Positions 44,101 to 52,292 of a stretch of 64,000 bases of DNA are shown here, piece after piece. The stretch comes from 4572-13 sp964594065 (GTDB taxonomy: Bacteria; Planctomycetota; Phycisphaerae; Sedimentisphaerales; Anaerohalosphaeraceae): NCBI GenBank assembly GCA_964594065.1, contig CAZQKX010000003.1, positions 54,748 to 118,747 on the forward strand. The letters are read 5' to 3'. Made by a program: the position numbers and the translations under genes. Position 1 is the first letter of the stretch; each line of letters starts with the position of its first letter. The notes below the pieces were generated by a model. It was given only the letters and a program-made list of their open reading frames with translations. It had not been told where the DNA came from and ran no database searches.

Positions 44101-44617
44101 GGTCCTTGCCGAAGATATCCAGATAGCTTTGGACCGCCGTTTCGGCCGCCTGCATGTCGTCCCGCATCAGCGCCGACGGGATCTCTCCGGCCACACACGC
44201 CGAACAGCAGATCAGGCCTTCATTCATTTCCGCCAGAACCTCTTTATCGATACGCGGGCGATAGTAAAAGCCCTCCGTGTAGCCAAGACTGCTGAGCTTG
44301 AGCAGATTGCGATAGCCCGCCAGGTTTTCGGCCAGCAGGATCAAATGATAGGTATTATCTTTAATGCCGCCCTTGAGCTTCTCAAAGCGGCTTTCGGGAG
44401 CGATATACGCCTCGATCCCGAGAATCGGCTTGATGCCCGCATCCCGTGCCTGCGTATAGAAATCCACCACCCCGAACATATTGCCGTGGTCAGTGACTGC
44501 AACTGAATCCATCCCCAGCTCCTGGCAGCGCGCAAACAGCTTTTTAGCCGGAATTGCTCCGTCCAAAAGGGAGTATTGAGTATGTAAATGAAGATGGGCA
44601 AATCCTTTACCAGCCAT
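41147..44617 (-). CDS. dnaE: DNA polymerase III alpha subunit
   Basis: The replicative polymerase, 1156 residues. N-terminal PHP domain (HLHTQYSLLDGA, VTDHGNMFG), polymerase core with catalytic Asp in DEMPDIDIDIC (about 402), the GARGSAVGTVVGYCL and GPMALIPDYIDRKHG segments, a helix-hairpin-helix region (GLAAVKGVGEKAVEQI) and a C-terminal OB fold (VVIGGMITKIRHIVTRNGRN). Gene order dnaE-membrane protein-tmk-holB makes a replication-linked unit. Confidence 0.96.
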   Translation of the reverse strand: MAGKGFAHLHLHTQYSLLDGAIPAKKLFARCQELGMDSVAVTDHGNMFGVVDFYTQARDAGIKPILGIEAYIAPESRFEKLKGGIKDNTYHLILLAENLAGYRNLLKLSSLGYTEGFYYRPRIDKEVLAEMNEGLICCSACVAGEIPSALMRDDMQAAETAVQSYLDIFGKDRFFIEVQEHDGVDHPDVRDKLIELARKMDVPLVATNDVHFLNEADYEAHDALCCINTGKKVSDSERMKYPTSVYLKSAEEMRQLFSDVPDACDNTLKIAERCNVELDLTSRHAPVYRPADGSTPEDFLQRQVYEGARKKYGKLTDEITQRIERELSVISGKGFASYFLIVWDFCNYAAENNIPIGARGSAVGTVVGYCLGVCDVDPIKYDLLFERFMDPERDEMPDIDIDICQASRPAALDYVRQKYGQIAQIITFGTMKARAVIRDVCRVMDVPLSDADKLAKLVPTELKMTLDKALVAEPDLKKLYDEDETTRKVIDIGRTLEGLARHASVHACGVVIADEPLTNFLPVYKQAGSDDLITQFEGPTVEKVGLLKMDFLGLKTLSVIRRAVDLVKALHGETIDIEKIDITDQKVFKKIFSSGRTKGVFQFESGGMQDLLMKLKADRIEDMIAANALYRPGPMALIPDYIDRKHGAKWEVPHPIMREVLEETFGIMVYQEQVMRICNRLGDIPLREAYGLIKAIGKKKEKVIKAEKKRFVDGCVGKGLAKVQAKDIFDLIERFAGYGFNKSHATRYSFVAYQTAWLKCYYPIEFMAALLTYEMGSTDKVVDYIGECREMGIEVLPPDINESFVDFTVVYNEEHDHRKDSGVILFGLAAVKGVGEKAVEQIIAARQRAGRFKSLFHFCENVDLRAVNKQVLEALIKGGAFDSLGGSRAQMMAGLEKAMQSGSSMQADAASGQMNFFGDGGFGDDKESDQQSLPDVQPWGEQQMLLYEKEVLGFYVTSNPLSKHADVISVYSNANTSQLTHKSEGREVVIGGMITKIRHIVTRNGRNAGAKMAVFELEDVQGKCEVVMFPKILEQFNELLEVDAIVFVKGTVDCRRENPNIICDELFLMDEATEKLAARIWIELLSLDVTEEKVQRICNLCKSHRGKSPVHVSVQTTGGYRIAAIADKTYSVRADVDFCQKMETVVGRGNVKLMRN

Positions 44618-44703
44618 CTGTTCTCCGTCAAAAAAAAGGTTTCATCACCAAAATCTTATGATAGATACAATGGATACAAAAGTCAATCATTAACCCCTGA
44701 GCA

Positions 44704-44743
44704 TAAAAAAACGGAGCCCATAGCATACGCCCTGAGCCCCGTT
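44704..44743 (-). terminator. Rho-independent terminator after the Asp/His-tail gene
   Basis: On the minus strand AACGGGGCTC pairs with GGGCTCCGTT (two wobbles), followed by T7. Confidence 0.75.
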
Positions 44744-44775
44744 GGGAATCTTATCAATAAACAACTGCTTAACGA

Positions 44776-45249
44776 TTAGTCATCGTCGTCCTCATCGTGG
44801 TCATCATCATCGTCGTCGTCATGGTCCTTGTCTTTGTCACCGTCGCCGGCCTTCTTAACCTGGCGTCCTTTCGGTCGAGCCTTGGATCTTTCCGCAGACC
44901 CCCGACGTGCTCTTTGAAACCGTTCCATATCCTGCTTGACAACCTCCTGGTACTGTGCATTCTTTTTGTCGATCATTTTTTGAATCGCCGCGGCGGTTTT
45001 GACAGCATCCTCTTCTTCGGCCAGCTTCTTGATCGCTTCCAGCTCCTGTATCGCTGCGCGGTGTGCTGTGCCCTGTCTTTCCTGCCTTTGACGAAATCTC
45101 TCTTCCGTACTGGCTCTGTCTCTGCGACTAAAACCCGTTCGAGTTCGGGACTTCGGCATTTGGCCTTGATCTTTTTGAGCCTCGGCATACAGCAGGCCGG
45201 ACACGATAACAAAAAGAAGGCTGATGATTGTCAGTTTATTCAATTTCAT
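44776..45249 (-). CDS. Secreted Arg/Lys-rich protein with Asp/His C-terminal tail
   Basis: A 157-residue exported protein with signal peptide (to about residue 22), a basic helical middle (KSRTRTGFSRRDRASTEERF, then ELEAIKKLAEEEDAVKTAA) and a last 25 residues of almost only Asp with a few His, Lys and Glu. Such tails can bind divalent metals or basic surfaces. A ribosome site (GGAGAG) and a terminator support it as a real gene. No family recognised. Confidence 0.7.
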   Translation of the reverse strand: MKLNKLTIISLLFVIVSGLLYAEAQKDQGQMPKSRTRTGFSRRDRASTEERFRQRQERQGTAHRAAIQELEAIKKLAEEEDAVKTAAAIQKMIDKKNAQYQEVVKQDMERFQRARRGSAERSKARPKGRQVKKAGDGDKDKDHDDDDDDDHDEDDDD

Positions 45250-45269
45250 TTTTCTCTCCTGTCATATAA

Positions 45270-45281
45270 TTGTATATACAA
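45270..45281. promoter_or_regulatory. Palindrome TTGTATATACAA before the Asp/His-tail gene
   Basis: A perfect 12-bp palindrome 21 bp ahead of the start codon in an AT-rich leader; a possible operator, but such AT-rich palindromes also occur by chance. Confidence 0.25.
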
Positions 45282-45309
45282 ATTATTTATTTAAAACCAA
45301 ACGGCAAAA

Positions 45310-47841
45310 CTACTGTGCCGATTCAGTTTTTTCGGTCACATGCACAACAACACTATTATCATCGATCTCGTCCGGCGCTTCGATCCCTTCGAACCGCAGG
45401 TTTTCCTCATCCTGGACCGAGATACGGATCAGGGTCTTGCCCTTGAACTCTCCGCGAAGCATGTTTTCCGACAAGGGGTCTTCGATATAACGTTCGATTG
45501 CCCTGCGCAGCGGCCGTGCTCCGAATTCCGGATTATATCCTTTATCGATCAGGAACTCTTTAGCCCCGGCTTCCAGATCCAGATGCAGGCCATGCTCAAG
45601 CAGCCGCTTGAATACTTTATTCAGTTCGTATTCGACAATCGTCGTCAGGTCATCCCGCGTCAGCGGACGAAATACGATCTGAGAATCCAGACGGTTCAGG
45701 AATTCCGGACGGAAATGCCGTTCCATTTCTTTGTCCAGTAATTCTTTCATCTTTTCGTAGTTGGCTTCTTCGGAGCGTTTTCCGAATCCAAAGCCGGATT
45801 GGCTCTTGATGAGGTCGGCACCGATGTTGCTGGTCATGATCAGGATCACATTCTTGAAATCGACATAACGACCAAACGAATCCGTCAAGCGTCCTTCTTC
45901 CATGATCTGCAGCAGCATGTTATAGACATCCGAATGCGCTTTTTCGATTTCATCGAGCAGCAGCACGGCATACGGCCGACGGCGGATACGCTCGGTCAAC
46001 TGGCCGCCCTCTTCGTAACCGACATAGCCGGGAGGCGCCCCCACCAGGCGGCTGACATTGTGTTTTTCCATGTATTCACTCATGTCCAGTTGGATCATGG
46101 CATCTGAATCACCAAACATAAATTCGGCCAAAGCCCGGGCCAGCAATGTTTTGCCCACACCGCTGGGACCAATAAAGATAAAGCTTCCCATCGGACGATT
46201 GGGGTCTTTGAGCCCGCTGCGACTGCGGCGAACCGCCTTGGAAATGGCGGTGATGGCTTCATCCTGTGAAACTACTGTTTTGTGCAGTTCTGCTTCCAGT
46301 TCCAACAACTTTTCAGCGTCTTCTTTTGCCAGCCGGGTCAACGGTACACCGGTCATTTTACTGACTACCTCAGCGACGACTTCGGCGTCCACATCTCCAA
46401 CAACCTCATTATTGTTATCCTGCCATTTCCGCTGTACTTCTGCTTTTTCATCCAGAATGCGCTGAATATCATCACGCAACGACGCAGCACGTTCATAGTC
46501 AGCCCCTCGTACGGCTTCATCTTTTTCCGCCTGCAGCTTTTCCACTTTGGCTTCAAATTCAGCCAAATTGGGGGGAGGGCTCATATTTTTCAATCGTACG
46601 CGTGCCCCTGCCTCATCAATCACATCGATCGCCTTATCCGGCAGGCAACGCCCCGTTATATAACGCGATGAAAGCTCAACCGCCTGATACAGCGCTTCAT
46701 TCGTAAAGTGGACTCGGTGATGTTCTTCATAACGGTCACGGAGTCCCTTGAGGATTTCAACGGTTTCATCCTTGCTGGGCGGGTCAACAACGATCGTCTG
46801 AAAACGGCGTTCCAGTGCAGCGTCCTTTTCAATGTATTTTCGATATTCATCAAACGTGGTCGCCCCAATGCACTGCACTTCGCCCCGCGCCAACGCAGGC
46901 TTAAGTACATTCGATGCGTCAATCGCTCCTTCGGCACCACCGGCACCAACCAGCGTATGCAATTCATCAACAAACAGAATGACATTACCCGCTCTACGGA
47001 CTTCGTTGATAACCGCCTTGATGCGTTCTTCAAACTGACCACGGTATTTGGTGCCGGCAACCATCATCGCAAGATCCAGTACCACCAGCCGCCTGTTTTT
47101 CAGGATTTCCGGAACCTCATGACCGGTAATCATTTGAGCCATCCCCTCGACAATTGCCGTTTTACCCACACCGGCTTCACCGAGAAGAACAGGATTGTTT
47201 TTGGTTCGACGACAAAGGATCTGCACCAATCGCTCAATCTCATCGGATCGGCCAATAACCGGATCCAGTTCCGACTTCGACGCCAATTCCGTCAAGTCAC
47301 GCCCAAAGCTATCCAATGCCGGTGTTTTACTCTTAGCTTTGGGTGCCTGGGCAGCCTGCGGATTCATTTTCATGCCCATGGACTGATACGTATTGTCCTC
47401 CACGCCGGCCCCCAGCAGATTCAGTACTTCCTGGCGAACATCTTCCAGCTTCAGCCCCAGGTTCATCAATACCTGGGCGGCAATGCCTTCGGTTTCTCTC
47501 AAAAGCCCCAGCAGAATGTGTTCGGTGCCGACATAATTATGGTTCAGTGAACGCGCTTCTTCGATCGCATACTCGATCACTTTTTTAGCGCGCGGTGTTT
47601 GAGGCAGTTTGCCCATTGTCACCATGTCCGGGCCGCTTTTGACAAGCTTTTCAATTTCCAGACGCAGCTTTTTAATGTCCACGTCCAGATTCTTCAGAAC
47701 ATTGGCTCCGACACCGCTGCCTTCCTTGACCAGCCCCAGAAGAATGTGTTCGGTACCGATGTATTCATGGTTAAAACGTTGAGCTTCCTGGTTCGCCAGC
47801 GCCATGACTTTGCGGGCACGATCTGTAAAGCGTTCAAACAT
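45310..47841 (-). CDS. clpC: ATP-dependent Clp protease ATP-binding subunit ClpC
   Basis: An 843-residue Hsp100 unfoldase. Two N-terminal Clp repeats (about 1-145), AAA1 with GEAGVGKTA (about 215), a UVR motif within the middle domain (about 425-470), and AAA2 with GPSGVGKTLLARALAEFMFG (about 550), GAPPGYVGYEEGGQLTE and the FGFGKRSEE loop where ClpP-contacting residues lie. It unfolds proteins for ClpP. A GAGGT ribosome site and a sigma-70 promoter lie ahead; no CIRCE or CtsR-type operator was seen. Confidence 0.96.
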   Translation of the reverse strand: MFERFTDRARKVMALANQEAQRFNHEYIGTEHILLGLVKEGSGVGANVLKNLDVDIKKLRLEIEKLVKSGPDMVTMGKLPQTPRAKKVIEYAIEEARSLNHNYVGTEHILLGLLRETEGIAAQVLMNLGLKLEDVRQEVLNLLGAGVEDNTYQSMGMKMNPQAAQAPKAKSKTPALDSFGRDLTELASKSELDPVIGRSDEIERLVQILCRRTKNNPVLLGEAGVGKTAIVEGMAQMITGHEVPEILKNRRLVVLDLAMMVAGTKYRGQFEERIKAVINEVRRAGNVILFVDELHTLVGAGGAEGAIDASNVLKPALARGEVQCIGATTFDEYRKYIEKDAALERRFQTIVVDPPSKDETVEILKGLRDRYEEHHRVHFTNEALYQAVELSSRYITGRCLPDKAIDVIDEAGARVRLKNMSPPPNLAEFEAKVEKLQAEKDEAVRGADYERAASLRDDIQRILDEKAEVQRKWQDNNNEVVGDVDAEVVAEVVSKMTGVPLTRLAKEDAEKLLELEAELHKTVVSQDEAITAISKAVRRSRSGLKDPNRPMGSFIFIGPSGVGKTLLARALAEFMFGDSDAMIQLDMSEYMEKHNVSRLVGAPPGYVGYEEGGQLTERIRRRPYAVLLLDEIEKAHSDVYNMLLQIMEEGRLTDSFGRYVDFKNVILIMTSNIGADLIKSQSGFGFGKRSEEANYEKMKELLDKEMERHFRPEFLNRLDSQIVFRPLTRDDLTTIVEYELNKVFKRLLEHGLHLDLEAGAKEFLIDKGYNPEFGARPLRRAIERYIEDPLSENMLRGEFKGKTLIRISVQDEENLRFEGIEAPDEIDDNSVVVHVTEKTESAQ

Positions 47842-47897
47842 TGTTTACCTCTTATCTATGAAGTTGTAGTTCTGTGTAATCCTTAAACACGGCTTCT

Positions 47898-47925
47898 ATT
47901 CTATCACGAAGCAAATTGCTGTCAA
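47898..47925 (-). promoter_or_regulatory. Sigma-70-type promoter of clpC
   Basis: On the minus strand TTGACA (47920-47925), 16-bp spacer, TAGAAT (47898-47903), about 57 bp before the start codon. Confidence 0.75.
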
Positions 47926-48116
47926 ATGCTCATCTGTATACAAATCCGCATTTTCAATATATATAGCGTTATCGGAACCTTTTTGTTCATTTCAGATAAC
48001 CACTATAAGTCTTAACACAATTAAGCACTCATTCTATCGACAAAAAAGAAGGGGTACTTTTATAGAAATGACCAATTTTGATGAGTTTAAAACAGGTAGA
48101 GAACAAAATCAAAAGA

Positions 48117-48383
48117 TTATGTTCCTTTTTCACCTAAAAGCTTTCTAAAATAGACATTTTCCCGACGTGTCGCCTCCAGATCAAACAGCAGGTATTTCGT
48201 TAGAACACGCAAGTCATCCAAGGACTTCTGGATCGTCACAGATTGGTCTTGAGATGATTTATGATGTTTTCTGGCCAGTTTTAGAAGCTTATTTTTGTTA
48301 TTAACTGACCCACTCGGAAAGTTACCGATCTCATCGAGCAAATATTCGAGCGATTTTTCAAAGCTCTCGTTGTTATTCATCAT
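48117..48383 (-). CDS. Small helical protein of unknown function
   Basis: An 88-residue, mostly helical, charged protein (ESFEKSLEYLLDEIGNFPSGS, then LFDLEATRRENVYFRKLL). The ribosome site AGGAGG is strong and directly ahead of two adjacent ATGs, either of which may start it. It stands alone upstream of clpC. Not recognised. Confidence 0.55.
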   Translation of the reverse strand: MMNNNESFEKSLEYLLDEIGNFPSGSVNNKNKLLKLARKHHKSSQDQSVTIQKSLDDLRVLTKYLLFDLEATRRENVYFRKLLGEKGT

Positions 48384-48704
48384 TGCCTCCTCATACCGTT
48401 AAAAAGATGTTTAATTAAGAGCAATTTAAATACCAATCAAATCCGATAATCTCACACAATACGAATTGAGCGTGTTATCGGCCCTTACTCCTCAAAAAAC
48501 CACTTTCCGTGTGACCGATAATATCTGCAGTAATTCTGGTAATAAAGCAGCCGCGTTGACAAGAAACAACACACAGAGGCATCCATTAGCATCTTTAAGA
48601 CAGTTAAAACTCCAGTTTATCTAATACTTAGGCCTTCTGTTTATTTTTTGAAACATGGAAATGCATAAGTTCCACAGCAAGCACCGACCTGATGATGTTA
48701 GTCA
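48384..48704. other. Intergenic region with a long inverted repeat
   Basis: No gene is supported here. CCGATAA (48443-48449) and TTATCGG (48475-48481) bracket 25 bp, with partly complementary CACAC/GTGTG-type segments inside, and CCGATAA recurs at about 48520. A 92-codon minus-strand frame at 48628-48906 overlaps the next gene and has no ribosome site. Confidence 0.4.
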
Positions 48705-48733
48705 TTGACAAAATAACCGATCTTTGATATGAT
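48705..48733 (+). promoter_or_regulatory. Sigma-70-type promoter of the 48801 gene
   Basis: TTGACA (48705-48710), 17-bp spacer, TATGAT (48728-48733); start codon 67 bp later. Confidence 0.8.
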
Positions 48734-48800
48734 AAATAGTGAAAGCTTGCTATTAATATTCCATAAAAGATGTGATAACTGATGTAAGGAGACAGCAGCC

Positions 48801-49793
48801 ATGTATTATGATAACCGCAAGCATCGTCATTCCCTGCGATCCTGTTGCCATATAATCTTTGCTTTTCTTGTCCTTGCTGCGTCCGTTCTTCTGCTGATCG
48901 GTTCATTGATACGTTCAGAAAACGGACAATCCGCAGTAACGGTGATCGGCAAAGTCCTTCTTTATGCCGCTGGTTTCTTTGGGATTTTTGCCATTCTTCA
49001 GCTTTTATTCGAAATTGCCCTGAGCATGAAGGTCAATGGCGAGAAATTGGATAATGCCGTTGAAATGCTGTCACGTGAAAGCAACCTGCTGGCGCAAGTC
49101 TCTCAGGCATCGCGACTCAGCGATACCGCCAAAGAGATCGTTTACCGCGATGCAGAACAAATGGAACTGGGAGAAGCGGTATTGACCAAACTGCACCAAC
49201 ATGACTTTGACGACGCCATTACCATGATCGGCGCAATGGCTGAATCCCCCAAATATCAGGAGCTTTCACAGCGTCTTCAAGTAAAAGCGGAAAAGTTCCG
49301 TACAGCCACCGAAGAAGGACGCGTCAACCAGATTATCACACACATTGAGGATCTGTTCGACCAGAAGCTCTGGATCCAGGCGGCCGCCCAGATCGAAAAT
49401 CTCATGCACAACTTTCCTTATTCCGAAAAACCAAAAACCATGCCCGTACGCCTGCAGGAACGTAAAGATCGCCATAAACTCGATCTGCTGGCTGACTGGG
49501 ACATCGCCATACGCAACAAAGAAACAGACCGTGGGCTGGAAATCCTCAAAGAGCTGGATTTGTACCTGACTCCCGCTGAAGCACTGGCATTGCGCGAATC
49601 AGCCAGTACCGTATTTAAAACAAAACTTCACAATATGGGCGTCGATTTTTCAGTTGCCATCGCAGAGAAAGATTGGGACAAAGCCCTGTATACAGGCAGA
49701 CAAATCATGCAACGATTTCCCAATAGTCGGATGGCCGCCGAAATTCGCAGCAAGATGGATATTCTGCTGGAACGCTCAAAGCAAAAAACATAA
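48801..49793 (+). CDS. Membrane protein with TPR-like helical domain
   Basis: A 330-residue protein: two membrane helices (about 14-37 and 46-72), then a long helical cytoplasmic part with repeated units of about 34-40 residues containing DFDDAITMIGAMAESPKYQ, KLWIQAAAQIENLMHNFPYSEK and DWDKALYTGRQIMQRFPNSRMAAEIR, each with TPR-like W/F-A-L-x8-FPxS pattern. Probably a scaffold. No named family. AAGGAG stands ahead of the start. Confidence 0.65.
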   Translation: MYYDNRKHRHSLRSCCHIIFAFLVLAASVLLLIGSLIRSENGQSAVTVIGKVLLYAAGFFGIFAILQLLFEIALSMKVNGEKLDNAVEMLSRESNLLAQVSQASRLSDTAKEIVYRDAEQMELGEAVLTKLHQHDFDDAITMIGAMAESPKYQELSQRLQVKAEKFRTATEEGRVNQIITHIEDLFDQKLWIQAAAQIENLMHNFPYSEKPKTMPVRLQERKDRHKLDLLADWDIAIRNKETDRGLEILKELDLYLTPAEALALRESASTVFKTKLHNMGVDFSVAIAEKDWDKALYTGRQIMQRFPNSRMAAEIRSKMDILLERSKQKT

Positions 49794-49858
49794 CAGCAAG
49801 ACCGTTGCAGTTTAGTACGTGCAAATGTGACAGACAAACCTGTGTATGCCTGCGGATT

Positions 49859-50413
49859 TTACTGATGCAGGTCAAACAGTGATTGTGTTTTGATGATAGT
49901 CACCTGTTCCGGATACGCGTGAAACGCATGGACATGCAGTTCGTCTCGCCGGGCTTCAAAATCAATGTAGCTAAACGGTTCCAATCCGCCTACCGCCAAA
50001 TCAGCAAATGAGATAAACATGCCTCGATTCCGGGAAAATCGTTCCAGGTCATGGTGGCTTTGCCGATACAGATTGGCGCTCATTTTTTCGACCTGGAAAT
50101 CAGTCATATAACTGAGGCCCCGGCTTAGAGTGCATTTATGACTGCGCTGGCCTCGGAATTGGAATCGCTCGATCAGTCCACGCCGCGGCAACAACTGCCC
50201 GGGAGCACTAATTAATTCGGTCAGACACAAATCGCCTGTGTATAAACTGACGACATGCGCGCCACCCGTCGCCCAGATCGTTGTTTCATAATGCTCTGTC
50301 TTGATGTGCCGGCGGGCATAAACTGAGAACAATTCCGGATGCAGCGGACGCTGATAAAGGGAAAAGTTTAGTTCACTAACCGCTAAATGGCTTTTCGGCG
50401 AATCCATAGTCAA
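49859..50413 (-). CDS. DUF2617-like protein
   Basis: A 184-residue soluble protein, mostly beta with many His, Arg and Tyr residues (HVVSLYTGDLCLTELIS, RLIERF-type segments, TDFQVEKMSANLYRQSH). The pattern recalls DUF2617, a conserved domain of unknown function common in planctomycetes. The family call is from memory of the motif and is uncertain. It converges with the TPR-like gene. Confidence 0.5.
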   Translation of the reverse strand: MTMDSPKSHLAVSELNFSLYQRPLHPELFSVYARRHIKTEHYETTIWATGGAHVVSLYTGDLCLTELISAPGQLLPRRGLIERFQFRGQRSHKCTLSRGLSYMTDFQVEKMSANLYRQSHHDLERFSRNRGMFISFADLAVGGLEPFSYIDFEARRDELHVHAFHAYPEQVTIIKTQSLFDLHQ

Positions 50414-50485
50414 TCTCGTCTAACTTAGTCGTTGATCTCTGGTAATCTCCATGCATTATACCCAAAACAGGTATATAAAATCAAC

Positions 50486-50510
50486 CCCCTTTCCAGTATT
50501 GATAAAGGGG
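50486..50510 (-). terminator. Hairpin after the CPBP gene
   Basis: CCCCTTT (50486-50492) and AAAGGGG (50504-50510) form a stem; on the minus strand GTTGATTTTAT follows. A second small hairpin (GGGCT..AGCCC) lies at 50508-50520. Confidence 0.45.
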
Positions 50511-50594
50511 CTGAAAGCCCTTATCGGACGATTATCTTACAAGTTGAACTAAACAAAGAACTAACAACTCGAAAAAAAAAGAGGGTATTTGAGA

Positions 50595-51455
50595 TTATTC
50601 TGCCTGAATGACAAAAACAACCATTCTCAGAAATGCCGCCAGAATGTTGTAGAACGCATGGGTTCCGGCAGTGACTCCAAAACCTCGTACAGCGTATAGT
50701 ATCGCAAAATAAACCCCCGCCAGAGCGCGGAAGATAAACTTGCCGATCGTAAAACTATCCGCCGGATTGGCTAATATATGCCAGTCTTTTATGTAATAAT
50801 GGTGATGGATACTGAACAGAACTGCCGAAATAGCAACCGACAACACCACAGCGGTACCCTTCTTAATTCCACAGACATCCTGAAACAGAAGCATCAACAG
50901 ACAGATCAGCAACAATCGAAAAATAAGCTCCTCGTAGATGCCCGCTCCGATGCCTGTTACAATATCAACAACCAAGCTATTCTGAATCGCTGTATTCAAT
51001 GCAATCATCGCAGCCGGCGGCTCCGGAGCCGTTCGATTCAAAAGCAAGCTCAGCACAATCAGCGGAATCGCCAGCAACACACACTCGACATTCATCAGAA
51101 AAAAATCACCCAATTTTACATGCCAGGGCTTTTTAGAAGTAATCTGAAGCGATAGCAAAATCACCACCACCACCAGAGGCGCCATGATCCATGTCCAGTA
51201 CTCAGTAAAGCCCAGGAAACTTAATAACCCCCTAACCCAGCGGAATGCCATCACCTCCACTTCAGACTGGACCAAAGACTGGGTCAACGCTTCCGGATGG
51301 AGCAAAAATATACCGATATAATACAACACCAGAAATCCCAACAGGTAGACCAGCGCATAGATCGGCCGGCTCGTGCGTTCCGCATACGAATTCGGAACGC
51401 TTGGAACAAGTTGTCTCGAAACGGGTTGTCGGTCGTACCGTCGTCTCAACATCAT
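50595..51455 (-). CDS. CPBP-family intramembrane metalloprotease
   Basis: A 286-residue membrane protein of the CPBP/Abi (Rce1-like) family. The catalytic EExxxR motif is YEELIFRLLL in a late helix, followed by a His-bearing FSIHHHYYI segment and a last FGVTAGTHAFYNILA helix with a further His. Family members cleave substrate proteins inside the membrane; some give self-immunity to peptides. Substrate unknown. ATGs at 51455 and 51452 both follow AGGG; the longer frame from 51527 runs into the divergent gene's leader. Confidence 0.8.
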   Translation of the reverse strand: MMLRRRYDRQPVSRQLVPSVPNSYAERTSRPIYALVYLLGFLVLYYIGIFLLHPEALTQSLVQSEVEVMAFRWVRGLLSFLGFTEYWTWIMAPLVVVVILLSLQITSKKPWHVKLGDFFLMNVECVLLAIPLIVLSLLLNRTAPEPPAAMIALNTAIQNSLVVDIVTGIGAGIYEELIFRLLLICLLMLLFQDVCGIKKGTAVVLSVAISAVLFSIHHHYYIKDWHILANPADSFTIGKFIFRALAGVYFAILYAVRGFGVTAGTHAFYNILAAFLRMVVFVIQAE

Positions 51456-51551
51456 TTCCCTAAAGGAGTTGCTTTTAAAGAACATGAAAGTATAATCAAA
51501 CCGGGCAAAAGTAAAAGAAAAAAACAAATTTTACCGGGAGATCGAACACCC

Positions 51552-52217
51552 ATGAGCCGCGGGCAGCTAATGGATATTTATCAGCGTCTGTTTGACCGTT
51601 ACGGCCCACAGGACTGGTGGCCGGGACAAGGTCCTTTCGAGACGATCATCGGCGCCATCCTGACCCAGAATACCAACTGGAAGAATGTCGAGAAGGCAAT
51701 CGCCAATCTCATTGCACACGATGCCCTGTCTCCGGGAAAACTCCGGAATCTCAACGTTGAAACACTCGCCCAACTGATACGTCCTTCCGGCTACTTTAAT
51801 CAAAAAGCACAGCGATTGAAACGATTTGTTGGCTGGCTCTTTGAAAAACACGATGGTTCGGTAGAAAACCTATCAGCGCTGCCAACGTCTACGCTGCGAG
51901 AGCAATTGCTGTCCCTGAAGGGCATCGGTCCGGAAACTGCCGACTCGATCTGCCTGTATGCGTTTGACAAGCCTATCTTTGTTGTCGACGCCTACACGGC
52001 GCGTATTTTCGGCCGGCACGGGTTTCTCGAGCCCGGCTGCGGCTATCAGGAAATACAGGAATTGTTCCACGGCGGACTGACCCATGACAGCCAGCTCTTT
52101 AACGAATACCATGCCCTCATCGTCCGCTGCGGCAAAGAATACTGCAAACGAAAACCTGTTTGCAACGGCTGCCCCCTGGAAAATCTACCTCATCAACTCG
52201 AATCTGAAATGGACTAA
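51552..52217 (+). CDS. Endonuclease III-related DNA glycosylase (MagIII/COG2231-like)
   Basis: A 221-residue HhH-GPD glycosylase. The hairpin motif LKGIGPETADSI (about 120-131), catalytic Asp in FVVDAYTARI (about 143) and a C-terminal 4Fe-4S loop CGKEYCKRKPVCNGCPL are present. Where endonuclease III has the Schiff-base Lys (GVGRKTA), this protein has Glu (GIGPETA), so it should lack lyase activity and remove alkylated bases only, as in MagIII. Start at 51552 follows GGGAGA; the longer frame overlaps the divergent CPBP gene. Confidence 0.85.
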   Translation: MSRGQLMDIYQRLFDRYGPQDWWPGQGPFETIIGAILTQNTNWKNVEKAIANLIAHDALSPGKLRNLNVETLAQLIRPSGYFNQKAQRLKRFVGWLFEKHDGSVENLSALPTSTLREQLLSLKGIGPETADSICLYAFDKPIFVVDAYTARIFGRHGFLEPGCGYQEIQELFHGGLTHDSQLFNEYHALIVRCGKEYCKRKPVCNGCPLENLPHQLESEMD

Positions 52218-52292
52218 AAAAGCTTTTGGTCACCCATGTTGACGGAACTCTCACTTTTCGAAACACTCACTGAAACTCGACATGTCGGCAAA

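Noticed and set aside
48628..48906. 92-codon minus-strand frame with a hydrophobic stretch
   Set aside because: Overlaps the well-supported gene at 48801 and its promoter, and has no ribosome site.
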